A stretch of DNA of 64,000 bases, taken from Microthyrium microscopicum (lineage: Eukaryota; Ascomycota; Dothideomycetes; Microthyriales; Microthyriaceae). Positions within the stretch are counted from its first letter, which is position 1. The number at the start of each line of letters is the position of its first letter. The stretch covers positions 1,625,122 to 1,689,121 of the forward strand of contig MU004233.1 in NCBI GenBank assembly GCA_010405405.1. Direction: 5' to 3'. The notes under the pieces were generated by a model. It was not told the DNA's origin, searched no databases, and was given only the letters and a program-made list of their open reading frames with translations. The translations under genes and the position numbers were made by a program. Positions 32,747 to 43,782 of the stretch are shown one piece after another.

Positions 32747-34492
32747 ATGGACCCGCCACCTCAAGCCAAACTCAATCGCTCCAACAGCATCTCCCAAGCG
32801 TCTGAAAACTCCCAAACTGCTCAGGAGTAAGTCAATCCGGGGCATAAACCTGTGTCGCGCGCATATATCACTTGCTAATTCCCATAATAGGTTCATCAAC
32901 AGTCAATTGGAGCTCGAGGCTGAAGCCCGAGAAGCTCTACCATATGTCAGCCTGCCTGCTCCCATTTCCCTCCATACATCGCTGACATAAACCAGCAATT
33001 CGATCAGTGTACGCGCCATCTAGGCTCTATACGTCAACTCCTTTTCTCCTGCCTTACCTGCAATCCTCCTCCTTCCGATCCTAACGCGTCATACAACCCC
33101 GCCGGTGTCTGCTACTCCTGCTCCATCTCCTGCCATGGCGAGCATGAACTAGTTGAGTTGTTCAACAAACGTGACTTCACATGCGATTGTGGCACCACTC
33201 GATTCTCGGCTACACAACCATGCACTTTGCGACTGAGCGAATCGACTGGAGAGAAGGGCGATGTACATTCTGAAAACTCCGAAGCGAACAATAACTATAA
33301 TCAGAACTTTCGCAACAGATTCTGTGGCTGTGGCGCTGAATATAACGCTCATAAGGAGAGTGGTACCATGTTTCAGTGTCTTGGTCTCGGAACTGTTGAG
33401 GAGGGTGGATGCGGCGAGGACTGGTATCATCCAGAGTGCTTGATGGGTATTTCCAGAGACTGGCGCGAAATTAAGAAACAAGAGGCGGACGCTCTGAAAA
33501 ACTCGCTTACCGAAGCTGTCCCTCAAGAGATAAAGGAAGGAGGCGACGCGACCAAAGCAGCAAGTGTCAACGGGAACGGGGATACCGTCATGCAGGAATC
33601 CCTTCCTGTAGGCGGTCCGGTTCGCGAGGAGGAAGAGGATGTTTTTGATGATGATAATCCACAAGGCTTCCCCCATGAAGATTCATTCGAGTATTTGCTA
33701 TGCTATAAATGCGTTCAGGCCTTCCCTTGGATCAAGAACTATGCTAGCCGACCTGGTTTCCTCTCACCACTATTCTATGGCAAGTCCAAGCCAGTAGAGG
33801 AAGACGCGACAGCTGGAAGTGAAATAGTTTCGGATACAGAATCACGGAAACGGAAGGCAGACGACGGGGACGATAGCGCGATCCAACCGCTCAAGAAGCA
33901 ACGAAATCTGGACGACACCCCTCACGATGCAGCAACAAGCCATACAAATGGTACCACGAATGGCACAAACGCAGAGTCAATTATCACCAACGACACATCG
34001 GGTTCGAAATGCACATATCCGACTATGTCGCCGCCGACGGAGCCATTAACTCTCTTTCTGACCGCCGACTTCCGCGACCATCTTTGTCGCTGCTCCACCC
34101 ATTATCCGCTCCTCGCGCCGCATCGCCAACTCCTCGAAGAAGAAGACAACTACGAACCTCCACTCTCATCTGCTGGTGATGAAGCCCCGGGCAGCCTGGG
34201 CAGTCGATCACTTCTCGAGCGTGGCGAAGCAGCGCTCAGCAATGTAGATCGAGTGCGAGCTATCGAGGGTGTCATGGTGTACAACCACCTGAAAGACAAG
34301 GTCAAAAGCTTCCTGAAACCGTTCGCCGACAGCGGAACTGCCGTGGGCGCAGAGGATATCAAGAAGTATTTCGAGACTTTGAGAGGCGACGCAGAGGGCA
34401 TCCAGAAGGCTGGAGAGAGTGCAGAGAAAGGTGGGAAGGATGGAGGCGGAGATGGAGACGGACGAAAGGAACAGAGTGGTGAGTGGTCCTAA
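32747..34492 (+). CDS. mlo2: UBR7/Mlo2-type protein with UBR box and PHD-like finger, 543 aa
   Basis: Exons 32747-32826, 32891-32945 and 32996-34492 (introns 64 and 50 nt). The UBR box spans ~residues 50-110: CTRHLGSIRQLLFSCLTC, then CYSCSISCHGEHELVELF and FTCDCGT, with the zinc ligands in the usual order. A PHD-like finger follows (CGCGAEYNAHKESG...FQCLG...CGEDWYHPECL). A basic nuclear signal (RKRKADD...PLKKQR) and a long acidic/Ser-rich part make up the rest. UBR7-type proteins are putative nuclear E3 ligases or histone readers; S. pombe Mlo2 is the relative. The end is uncertain: a donor at 34479 (GTGAGT) with an acceptor 30 or 50 nt on would replace the last few residues. Confidence 0.9.
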
Positions 34493-35331
34493 CAACGTTA
34501 TTTTGCAGAATTACACTGATGTGTGCAGGTTATTGAGTCTTCAGGTTGGCTATGGAGCTCTCAGGGGGAAGAACGTGGTGATGGTTAGAGGAATACTGAA
34601 CCTGTTTGACTACTGTTCTTCCATCAATACTGAAACGTTAAAGAAGAGAAACAGCAAGATCATGGCACTTCTTTAGAGTATTCTGTTGAGGATCAAATTC
34701 TATATCAAGAAGAGCATCTCAAAACTCGCTTAACCCCATCTCTTGGCTCTTGCACACGACATGAAATCAAGCTTTTACCAAGACCACACCATTCCATTCG
34801 GTGTGTTGTTGTTCCTTCATCGAGCTGTCCATTGGCTATTTGCTATCAGGCTGACCGAAGAAAAAGCAAGCATTACTCAGCCAAGGCAGAGTCTGCTCCA
34901 CTTTAATTTCCACTAGTGTCACTCCTCATTCTTCTTTGAGCGGAGTGTACTCCGGCCGTCGGGACGGAGCAACTACAACTGGCTCCTGAACCCTCCACCA
35001 ACACTGCCTCTCGTCTCTTTTTACACACTACTGCGCGCTCTCGCGCTTAACTGTACCACCACTTTCCTAACCTGACAAGACATTAAATCTAGTGGTTGGA
35101 AGGCTAGACTGCGCCCAAAAAAAACATCGTGACCTTTACTGGACCAATCTGGACTTTACAAGAGACTTGGCGCTACGGCGCTCTGTACGCGAACCAATGT
35201 GTCAACTCGTGTCTTCAGAATCTGCACAGCCGCAGGTCGTTTGGCCGTTCGGTCAAGAGTATGGCTGAAATACCCCCTTCAGCACGCAATTCTGTGTTCT
35301 TGAATTCTTTACTCTTTCAATAATCACAATC
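34493..35331. other. Intergenic
   Basis: The 3' flank of the UBR7 gene and the promoter of the Cys-rich membrane protein. The stretch 34500-34680 could hold a short 3' exon or UTR. No other gene seen. Confidence 0.5.
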
Positions 35332-36346
35332 ATGAAGCCTTTACTTTTAACTGCTGTCGCTGGACTTGCTGGCGCTACCCTTACTCTCGAACCCATAAAG
35401 CGAGCCATCTTTCCACGCGATCTCTCCTCATGGGGCGGCTTCCCGATTCTCCAGGATAGCGGCAACTGTGTATCTGGAACTACTACGTGTGGGACAGCAA
35501 GTTGTTGTCCAAATGGCTGGACATGTAACACATCCGGCTCCCAACAAGCAAGCACCTCTGCACCCATTTGTTGTCCGTCTAGTACGTGATTCAGTCCTAT
35601 TGAAAGGCTCAGTAATTGTAATACTAACCTTTCAGGCGGTGATTGCACCGCAACGGTGTTGGCACTCCACACTTGCGCCGATACTAGCTGGGATTTATAC
35701 TCATTTGGCGGATACTTCTGCTGCGCGTCCGACACCGTAGGCACGTACTCATCGGCAGGCAAACAATGTCTGGCCAAATCACTGCCCATCCCAACGAGTA
35801 TATCGCTCACTAAGGTAAGCCTATTATATCTTTAGATATTACAGATGCAGGCTAACGCGACGCAAGGTCACCCAAGCAACTAGCACTCCCACAGGTGCCG
35901 CGACCAGTGGAGGTTCGAAAGTGACCAGCGCAAGTGCAGGTACAACTACAGCAGTTGGCGGAAACACAAGCTCCAGCAGCGGGTCAAATTCTGGCTCAGG
36001 ATCTGGTTCAAGCGGCACTGTCACGAAAGTTCCGCAAACCGCCGCCATCGCAATTGCAGTTCTTGCCGGTGTAGTAGTTCTACTGGTCATATTCATCATC
36101 TGGCGATGCCGCAGAAGCAGAAAGAACGCGCAGGCTCATATACCCCAGGCGCAGCCGCAGTTTCAACAATATCCAGGAGGATCTCCGATGAACGCGCCAG
36201 TCTCGCCAGTCAGCTATCCGGTGCACCCTAGTCCTCCAATGTATAAAGCACCTACTCCAATGGCGCATGAATTGACTGGGCAAGGGGTCACTGGGCCAGT
36301 CTATGAGGCCAATGCAGTTCATCGTGTCGAGTTGGATGCCAGGTAA
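35332..36346 (+). CDS. Cys-rich single-pass surface protein, 302 aa
   Basis: Exons 35332-35581, 35636-35814 and 35867-36346; introns 54 and 52 nt, the second with an AAG acceptor that is forced by frame. A signal peptide (MKPLLLTAVAGLAGATL) is followed by a Cys-rich ectodomain with paired cysteines (CVSGTTTCGTASCCPNGWTC, ICCPSS, YFCCAS). A Ser/Thr/Gly stalk (SSSSGSNSGSGSGSSG) leads to one membrane segment (AAIAIAVLAGVVVLLVIFII). The basic stop-transfer RCRRSRKN precedes a Pro/Gln-rich cytoplasmic tail with MAHELTG. The layout is that of fungal cell-wall sensor-like or wall-anchored type I proteins. The ectodomain is not the canonical WSC domain. Function is inferred only from layout. Confidence 0.8.
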
Positions 36347-37523
36347 CACAGGCAGGTACTATGCCGTATAATAATCAATCGTTTCTAGCTCATAAAGGCC
36401 TATCGATACAAAGTCTCGTGCATAATGACTGGCGTTTTTGCAGCAGGATATACAGTTTGTGTTCATATAACTCGGGACAACAGGTTCTGAATAACATACA
36501 GATTTCATGTTTAAACTAGCAATTGCTTCCGCTGCAACCGTTGAATGGCAACTCAAGTATCACGCTTTAAAAGTACTTTCATGCTCTCCACGAATGCCTA
36601 TTTTCCATGGCACGAGCAGCGTATGTTCTGAGAATGCAAAAAAATGCAAAGACAACGACCTGAATAAGCTCCACCAGCCGCCCGGCGATCCGCATCGAAT
36701 AACTCTCTCCCTATCGATTTCATCAATAAACTCAACTCGATAACAGAAATATCTTCGGAGCAAATCAGGAGGCGAATCGAAACGGATTCTGATTTGAATC
36801 CAGTCTAGCCTCATTGAGTTTAGACTGAGATCTGGATGAAGCTTAACAAATTGTTAATCCTACTTCCTCCTTCCACGCTCTACCCATTGCCTATTTCATA
36901 CCCTGTCATACCAATTTGTTGGTTGAAATAGAGTAGACTAGAGCAAGTTTCAATTCTGCTCAGCCACCATAGCTTCTCTTCGATCGAGCCACTTCGCACT
37001 GTTGCCAACGTAGTTAGTTGGAGACATGCTGTAGCCTCCGAGGTCACTTCAATTCCTGACCTAGGCTGTCATACATGTCACCATTCGATATCAGGGTAGT
37101 TGAAGTTGCATTGCATTCATTCGTTATGAGATGTAGAAATGTCGTGCTTGATGCGGCTCCGGTTCGCTGGAACTGGATTGCAGATCACTGCAGAATTAGA
37201 TATAAAGGATTTAGGTTCGTGACACGTATCTGACTTTCCAGACCATTTATAATCGTAAGTAAAGCCCCGAAAAAGCATAGCAATTAGTCTTCTCCCATTA
37301 GATGCTGATCATTGTTACAGCACCACTTCCTGTTGAAGATTAGCCCATATTTACAGATTAAAGGGGCTAAAACAATTCGTGCTCCACACCTTCCCTGCTT
37401 CCCGGGTACGATATAAAGCCACGAAAGCTTGTGATGCTTGTTTTACTTGTTTTCGCCTGGCTCACCTGTAACAATGCTAGAAACATTGCTTTAGTCTTCC
37501 AATCGGCTATCAACCTGACAGCT
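36347..37523. other. Intergenic
   Basis: Short frames overlap on both strands. No gene, RNA or repeat is supported before the MITE at 37526. Confidence 0.5.
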
Positions 37524-37525
37524 TA

Positions 37526-37671
37526 CCGAAAACTTCTGTTGAAAAGTGACATGCTAGCGTGGTTTTCTAGCGACGTTTTGTCCCTAAGCAATAGCGGGAA
37601 TCCCCTAAATAAGCAGCGCCCCCTGCAAGAAAAACCACGCTAGCATGTCACTTTTCAACAGAAGTTTTCGG
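37526..37671. mobile_element. MITE, 146 bp, Tc1/mariner-like (TA target)
   Basis: The ends are inverted copies of about 43 bp starting CCGAAAACTTCTGTTGAAAA and running through GTGACATGCTAGCGTGGTTTT, essentially perfect. TA flanks both ends (37524-37525 and 37672-37673), the duplication expected for Tc1/mariner transposases. The ~60-bp loop is non-coding. The element would fold into a long hairpin if transcribed. It ends 267 bp upstream of the methionine-type permease start. Confidence 0.85.
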
Positions 37672-37938
37672 TAAAGGGCGACTGCGATCTTTTGTAAGGC
37701 GAAATCATGCACACAAGAGTATTCGCAATTGCATGGGTGCGCATCGTTATCTGTGCGAGCCGCATAGTTTGGAGGATTGGCTAAATATGGACTTAGCTAG
37801 GTCTAGGATGGTTTAAATGCTCGGACGTTCGCAGCTTCGCTTTCGATGTAGCTTTTTTTGGTCCTTCTTTCACGACCGACGACTTTATCAACAGCTTCTG
37901 TCTTGGGCGCACCAGGCTGAGCTGGCAGATTTGCGAGA

Positions 37939-39671
37939 ATGGCGTCCTATTTGAAAAAGCTGGGGATATCCAAACGATCGACACCGCGGAATACTGGGCC
38001 GTCATCGCCTATATATGACGATGCGACCAAACAAGCGCGTGGTACAGAGATATACGAATCAGATAAACAATGGACGTCCAATGTAGAACCGGAGGCAGAC
38101 AAGATTGTCAAGCCTGGAGAACTAAGCTTTGAAGAAGGTAGGCCTTACTAGCACAAACAGACCTCTGGCTCTACCATTCCCTTATACTAAGAAGACGTTC
38201 AGATACCAGTGGTGGACTGGGGAGGCACCTGGGGCTCTTCAGCACGACGTTCTTGATTATCGGCCGAATCATCGGTACAGGTATTTTCAGTACTCCATCC
38301 AGCATAACAGCTTCAGTAGGCTCGGTTGGCGCTGCACTGATGATGTGGGTGTTGGGCTTAATACTATCATTTGCTGGATTGTTCGTCTGGCTCGAGTTTG
38401 GAACCATGTTTCCCAGATCCGGAGGCGAAAAGGTGTATCTCGAGGCCGTATACCAACGTCCGAAGCTTCTTGCGACGGTTATATTCAGCACGCAAGCTAT
38501 TCTGCTAGGATTTACTGCCAGTGGATGCATTGTATTTGCGTCTAACATCATCGTCGCGGCCGATCATACCAGTAGTGCATGGACACAACGTGGAATTGCC
38601 GTAGCCGTAATCTTTTGGGTTACGGCTATCCATACCTTCACACCGAAGCTTGGTGTCTGGATTATGAATGCTTTGGGAAGCATCAAAGTTATCATTCTCT
38701 TATTCATCGTCATCACTGGCTTTGTGGTCCTTGGTGGCCATGTCAAGAGTGTACCAGACCCGCATGCTTCCTTCAGAAATGGGTTCGCAGGATCCGTACA
38801 TAGCAGCGGTCCCTATGCTACCGCACTTTTCAAAGTCTTGAACAGCTACTCAGGATGGAGTAACGCTGCGTATGTGCTAAACGAAGTCAAACGTCCAGTA
38901 CACACCCTAAAGATTGCTGGACCCTTAGGATTGGGTATTTGCGGCGCACTCTACATTCTTGCCAACATTGCCTATTTCTCTGTCGCCACGCCAAAAGAGA
39001 TTTCAGCTTCTGGAATCACCGTGGCTTCTTTCTTTGTCAAAAGAGTGTTTGGACACACCGCACAAAGAGTCATATCCGCCTTTGTTGCACTCAGCGCTCT
39101 TGGAAATGTCATGACTATTACGTTTGCCCAATCCCGTGTCAATCAAGAACTAGCGAAGGAAGGAGTCGTTCCATTTGGCAGATTCTGGGCAAGCTCTTGG
39201 CCGGCTGGCAGTCCATCTGCGGGTCTACTTCTCCACTTGATCCCAAGTTTGATCGTCATTGTAGCAATTCCTGCCGGCGACGCATACAATTTCATCCTTG
39301 ACGTGGAAGGCTACCCAAGCACAATCATCAATGTCTTTGTTGTTGTTGGGCTCTTTATCCTTCGCTGGAAAGCTCCACATATTCCACGCCCGTTCAAAGT
39401 TTGGCTTCCAATACCTTTCTTTTTCCTGGTTGCGCAGTGTTTCCTGCTGGTGGATCCGTTCATCAGACCTCCAGGCGGGAAGGGCGACACGAGCCTTCCT
39501 TACTGGTTATATCCTATTGTTGGTATAGTGGTCTTGATTGGCGGTGTGATTTACTGGACCCTCTGGCGAGTCGTTTATCCAAAGGTCGGGAAATTCTCAT
39601 GGGTCGAGCGGAAAGAAGCGCTGTCGGACGGGACTGTCATCAAACGTTTCGTCAAAGACAAGAACATATGA
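37939..39671 (+). CDS. Methionine/LAT-type amino-acid permease (Mup1-like), 555 aa
   Basis: Exons 37939-38137 and 38203-39671 (intron 65 nt). The hydrophilic N-terminus (MASYLKKLGISKRS...) joins across the splice to DTSGGLGRHLGLFSTTFLII, then GRIIGTGIFSTPSSI. That is the opening of the LAT/Mup1 branch of APC transporters. About twelve membrane segments follow, with LNSYSGWSNAAYVLNEVKRP, a signature of the high-affinity methionine permease group, in the middle. The late RPFKVWLPIPFFF segment is also typical. Likely role: plasma-membrane uptake of methionine or related amino acids. Substrate is inferred from subfamily. Confidence 0.9.
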
Positions 39672-40243
39672 TAGGCCTTTGGAAGTCATGTTCAACAGAC
39701 CAAACGTGCGGTACTTTCCCAGCCAATGCATCGGTGCCTAATGTTGCAGAACTACATCACAGTTTCGTGACTTCGACAAACAAGCTACGGCATTATTTAT
39801 TTGCTATAGTATATGTTGGATGCAGTTGTTCCGATGGAAAGTTTTACCTCCGTCAAGCGCAGGGAACTATCAATAAACCTCCTTTCACCAGCTCTTAGCC
39901 TTGATCAAATCCGGTGGAGCCTATCCGCTCTCTTAAGTTATCTTTTGAGGACGTCATACTCCGATACCCCTCACAAGAGTTGAGGTGAAGACAACCCTCA
40001 CATATGTTAGCGTCAGCGAGGTGCGAAAGCTTCACCACAAGCACGATTTTGCCACTCGGAACATCTTACGGTGGAAGGATACACCACGCGCCATCACTTG
40101 ACCTTGCTTGCTATATTTTACATGACCACGCTGCCGATCATCTGTTTCACAACCACGCTTCACGACTTATTTCAGCCGCACAATCAACAAGTCCAAGTCC
40201 ACGCGTTACCGGAAAATTCTTTCTTCGCCTAGTTGATTACAAG

Positions 40244-41341
40244 ATGTCTGTCCATGATGGGCGCGGCTCTTTTCTTCGCAAGTTGCCCATGGAACTTCGG
40301 TTAATGGTCTATGAGAATCTCCTTGTGGACCCAGCGTCGCCTCATATCTACTACGCCGTCAAAATATCCAGAAACGAAAGCAGAAAACGTATATACACCA
40401 ATGAAGCGATCTATGTCTCACGAAATCCACGCCATGCGATGACAAAGGTGTACGTCAACATCCTTCAGACTTGCAAGCAGATCTACGGGGAGGCGCATCC
40501 GATTTTATACTCCAGCAACACATTCGAACTCCGCTGTCAACATGTGAATTCAAGCCCAAGCGTTTGGGCAGCCAAATCGATGGATCGCATTTACCCACAA
40601 CCGCTCTCCTCAGTCAGCACAAACCTCATCACTCGCTTGGAAGTCGTTGTAGACTCATTTATGTCTATAGCGGCTGCTGAAATGATAGTCAACCTATTTC
40701 CGGCCCTTCGATCACTTCGGCCCATATCTCGAACCCTTGGCTCTTTCCACTACCCTATAAGCCGACACCAGTCAGACATTCTTCGAGAGTTCACCAAGTT
40801 TACCCACGTAACAGTGGCTTGCACTATTGTCTTTGGATTCCACGACGGTTCTCCTAGTGACCTCGATCTCAACGCAATGAAGTCGCGTTGGCTTTCCGAG
40901 CACGTCGAATACAACGATCCAGAAAATCTACAAAACCAGATCGACCCTGTTTTAGGATCATTGGGCTACGATGCACCAGTCATTCCACGCTGTCGTTATT
41001 ATATTCCTCATTTTGGACCACATCGAGAAATAATGCAGCATATTGAGCAGGCTTTGAAACGACGCGACTGTCCTGAAGACGTTCCCATGGCGTGGTCCTT
41101 CCGCACTGTAACCAAGTTCAACGCTTTATGTTTCATCGCTGTAGATCTGAAAACCAACAAGCGACAGGACCATATCCCTTGCGAAATAGTGGGCCCTTTT
41201 GGGGCGACATCGCGAAACGAAGGCATTGACGAGGAAGCTGAGTCCCTAAGCCAGGAACAAAAGGATGAAGAACTACCTCGCGCCTTACGGCAACTGGCAT
41301 CCATTACTACATATTCCAGCTGCGGCTTCGTGGGACATTGA
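40244..41341 (+). CDS. 2EXR/F-box-like protein, array member 1, 365 aa
   Basis: A single exon. ATG 40244 is preferred to the longer frame beginning upstream because all relatives in the array start just before the conserved helix. It opens with SFLRKLPMELRLMVYENLLV and continues with ILQTCKQIYGEAHPILYSSN, the 2EXR-type helices. The C-terminal half carries the block shared by the whole array, YYIPHFGPHREIMQHIEQAL, then VPMAWSFRTVT and HIPCEIVGPFG. It extends ~35 residues beyond its siblings. No enzymatic motif. Possible protein-interaction adaptor, function unknown. Confidence 0.82.
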   Translation: MSVHDGRGSFLRKLPMELRLMVYENLLVDPASPHIYYAVKISRNESRKRIYTNEAIYVSRNPRHAMTKVYVNILQTCKQIYGEAHPILYSSNTFELRCQHVNSSPSVWAAKSMDRIYPQPLSSVSTNLITRLEVVVDSFMSIAAAEMIVNLFPALRSLRPISRTLGSFHYPISRHQSDILREFTKFTHVTVACTIVFGFHDGSPSDLDLNAMKSRWLSEHVEYNDPENLQNQIDPVLGSLGYDAPVIPRCRYYIPHFGPHREIMQHIEQALKRRDCPEDVPMAWSFRTVTKFNALCFIAVDLKTNKRQDHIPCEIVGPFGATSRNEGIDEEAESLSQEQKDEELPRALRQLASITTYSSCGFVGH

Positions 41342-41956
41342 TCAATTGTTTCCTCATCCCTGAATGCTTGGATATCATAGCCAGCTAGCGATATCAAAAT
41401 CAAAACAACATTGAAATGTAAAGTCGATTCTTTTATCTCGATAAGTAATTATAGAGTCTGCCTTTTTCCACGGGCCAATGTGATACATTGTCTCTACTGA
41501 GTGGAACCTCAGATTGAGAGGTGACCTTTCTCCTGAGGACATCCATCGCCAGACAGAAACTGGAAATCCAGTGGCGTTATCGTTGCTCCTGATATGGCTC
41601 ACTGCTTACTCGGTACTCACGTTAAGAGCAACTTCTTTTCATAGATTTCAAGTATTCCCACTTCTGGTCTCAGGTTGACACCGGCAATGGTTTCCATAAT
41701 CAGCTTGCCAATAGCTACATGTAGGGAGGTCAACAGTCGTGACAGTGACTACTTGCTACCTAAGTACTTTCAACCTCGAGGTGGGCTAAGTCACTACGCG
41801 TGTTCACTGTTGACTAGCTCAACGCGTATATAATCTATCCGCCAGTATCCTGTTCTCCTCGGTTTCCAAGCTCTTCTTCGAAACTTTCTCCATCGCGTTA
41901 CCAACAGACTACAACCTGCAAAAACGTTACCCTTCCCATTTCAATCCCTTCCAATC
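41342..41956. other. Array spacer
   Basis: About 600 bp between array members 1 and 2. The CT-rich tract at 41860-41955 (TTCTCCTCGG, CTTCTTCG, CATTTCAATCCCTTCC) is the likely leader of member 2. No gene seen. Confidence 0.5.
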
Positions 41957-42913
41957 ATGTCTCTTCAAAATAGCTCACCCAACAACTTTTTGAAAAAGCT
42001 TCCTCTAGAGCTTCGGTTCATGGTTTACAAGCATCTTCTTGTGAGCAAAGTTTCTCCCAAGGTTGGCTTTAACAGCCCCATAGATCAACAACCTGGAAAA
42101 ATTCGGTTTTTCATCAACAAAGATCAAACGAGCTCAATCCTGAATATAGATCATAGTATCCTTCGTACCTGCAAGCAAGTTTATCATGAAGCAATCGGAA
42201 TCTTGTATTCCGGCAATACTTTCACCATTGGCTCTGCACGAACTGTTCTTGCGAATACAGGACCAACCAAGAGCTACATACTACCTTCCCATAACACAAA
42301 TCGCATTACGCGTGTCAAAGTCGTAGTCGGCCAATTCCATTGGACTTGCTTCGAGCATCTGCCCTCCGTCCGATTTGTTCGACCAATATCATCACTCCGA
42401 GATGAGCATATCCGCATACGGCGGTACGAACTCGCTGCGTCATTGCTTCAAAAAATCATCAGCAGCCATGATATGAACGTGGCCTGCTCATTTGGCTTCA
42501 GCTTTCGCGAAGGCTACTGGGGCGACAGTGCCCTGGAAGCTCTAACAAAAGACTGGATCGAAGAATATATCCAGTTCAAAAACCCTGTTGTCAAAGAGTA
42601 TATCAGTCCTCTTAATCCTGCTATCTGGCACTGGCACTATGCCTACATTCCCACCTTGGAACCTCACCGAAAAATCATGGAGCACGTGCTGGAAGCTTTG
42701 CAAAAGAATGGATATCAACAGGACGTTCCCTTGGCCTGGTCGTTCCGTACCGTGACTTCAGACCATGATCCGCCCTTCATTGTAGTGGATTTGGTCACAA
42801 ACAAACGACGAGGCCACATTCCATGCAAGATCATTGGCACTGCCTGTGGAACGTCAAAAGTGGAGAGCGTTGACGAGGAAACAGAGTTCGGCGCTATTGA
42901 GGGAATGGATTGA
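41957..42913 (+). CDS. 2EXR/F-box-like protein, array member 2, 318 aa
   Basis: A single exon starting MSLQNSSPNNFLKKLPLELR, followed by FMVYKHLLV and SILRTCKQVYHEAIGILYSG. The C-terminal block is present as YIPTLEPHRKIMEHVLEALQ, VPLAWSFRTVT and HIPCKIIG. It is clearly collinear with members 1 and 3, so it arose by tandem duplication. No membrane segment, signal peptide or catalytic motif. Function unknown. Confidence 0.82.
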   Translation: MSLQNSSPNNFLKKLPLELRFMVYKHLLVSKVSPKVGFNSPIDQQPGKIRFFINKDQTSSILNIDHSILRTCKQVYHEAIGILYSGNTFTIGSARTVLANTGPTKSYILPSHNTNRITRVKVVVGQFHWTCFEHLPSVRFVRPISSLRDEHIRIRRYELAASLLQKIISSHDMNVACSFGFSFREGYWGDSALEALTKDWIEEYIQFKNPVVKEYISPLNPAIWHWHYAYIPTLEPHRKIMEHVLEALQKNGYQQDVPLAWSFRTVTSDHDPPFIVVDLVTNKRRGHIPCKIIGTACGTSKVESVDEETEFGAIEGMD

Positions 42914-43660
42914 TTGTCTGGCCGGTGTTGGAGGTCAAGGTGGTTTCGCTTCAGAACGATAGCCACTACAGAACATGATAACTGCTATAGACTGACTTGG
43001 ACTTCGAGGATATTCTTGTCAACAGGTAGCGTATTATCCACCTTGCTCACATGCTTCAGCAAATTGATGCCGATATAGTTCCAACGAATAAACGACACTT
43101 CGTTATCTGCTCTCCGGAATTAACAGTGGAATTTCCTTTCGTCTCAACTATGATATATACCGTGACCACTTCACTGCCACCAAGTGAGTAAATCGTGAGA
43201 AATTCGGTCGTCCCCATCACACTCGATGGCTGCCATGGTAACTTGGGCATAGAAAGCGCGGGCGTGATTCGACATTGTCCTTATACGCTCTACTAGCATT
43301 TTCTTTAAGTCTCTCCAAATCAGTGTCGCTATTTCAGAGGAATCGCAAGCTATGGAACGGTCAAGAACTGATACAGCAAAGACGACTTATCGATACAATC
43401 TGTCTCCGTCGCGCCTTAAGCCTGTTGATAAATTCTAGGTGACAAAGCGATACATTTCGGTACCTACCTTCTAGGTAGTGATCAAGTTCCAGCAAGGTGC
43501 AAGAGTTTTCACTGGCGCGGTTAGACTCCTGACCAAGGTTTTGAAGCGACAATAGTCACTCATCTGTTTCACTTCCTTCTGCGCTTTGATTTCTTGATGC
43601 TTATATACTCTTTACAGCCCGAGCAACTCCTGTCTTCCTACTTGGTTCTGTCTCCATCTC
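42914..43660. other. Array spacer
   Basis: Short minus-strand frames without motifs lie here. No supported gene. Confidence 0.5.
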
Positions 43661-43709
43661 CCAACTTCCAACTCCCAACTTCCAACTACCAACTACCAAC
43701 TCCAAATTC
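43661..43709 (+). repeat. Short tandem repeat, 7-bp unit CCAACTN
   Basis: About seven consecutive CCAACT(T/C/A) units, degenerating to CCAAATT, lie 75-120 bp upstream of the start of array member 3, probably in its promoter or leader. Confidence 0.8.
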
Positions 43710-43782
43710 ACAACCGGACCAGTAACGAGTCTAACTACAAGCACCGTCAACACAACTCTCACTTTGTTCAAAAATCGATATC

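Noticed and set aside
37431-37643. 70-codon frame across the left end of the TA-flanked MITE
   Set aside because: It runs into the transposon hairpin and has no motif.
40004-40243. N-terminal extension of 2EXR array member 1
   Set aside because: It begins at a non-ATG codon, and the siblings start at the Met just before the conserved helix.
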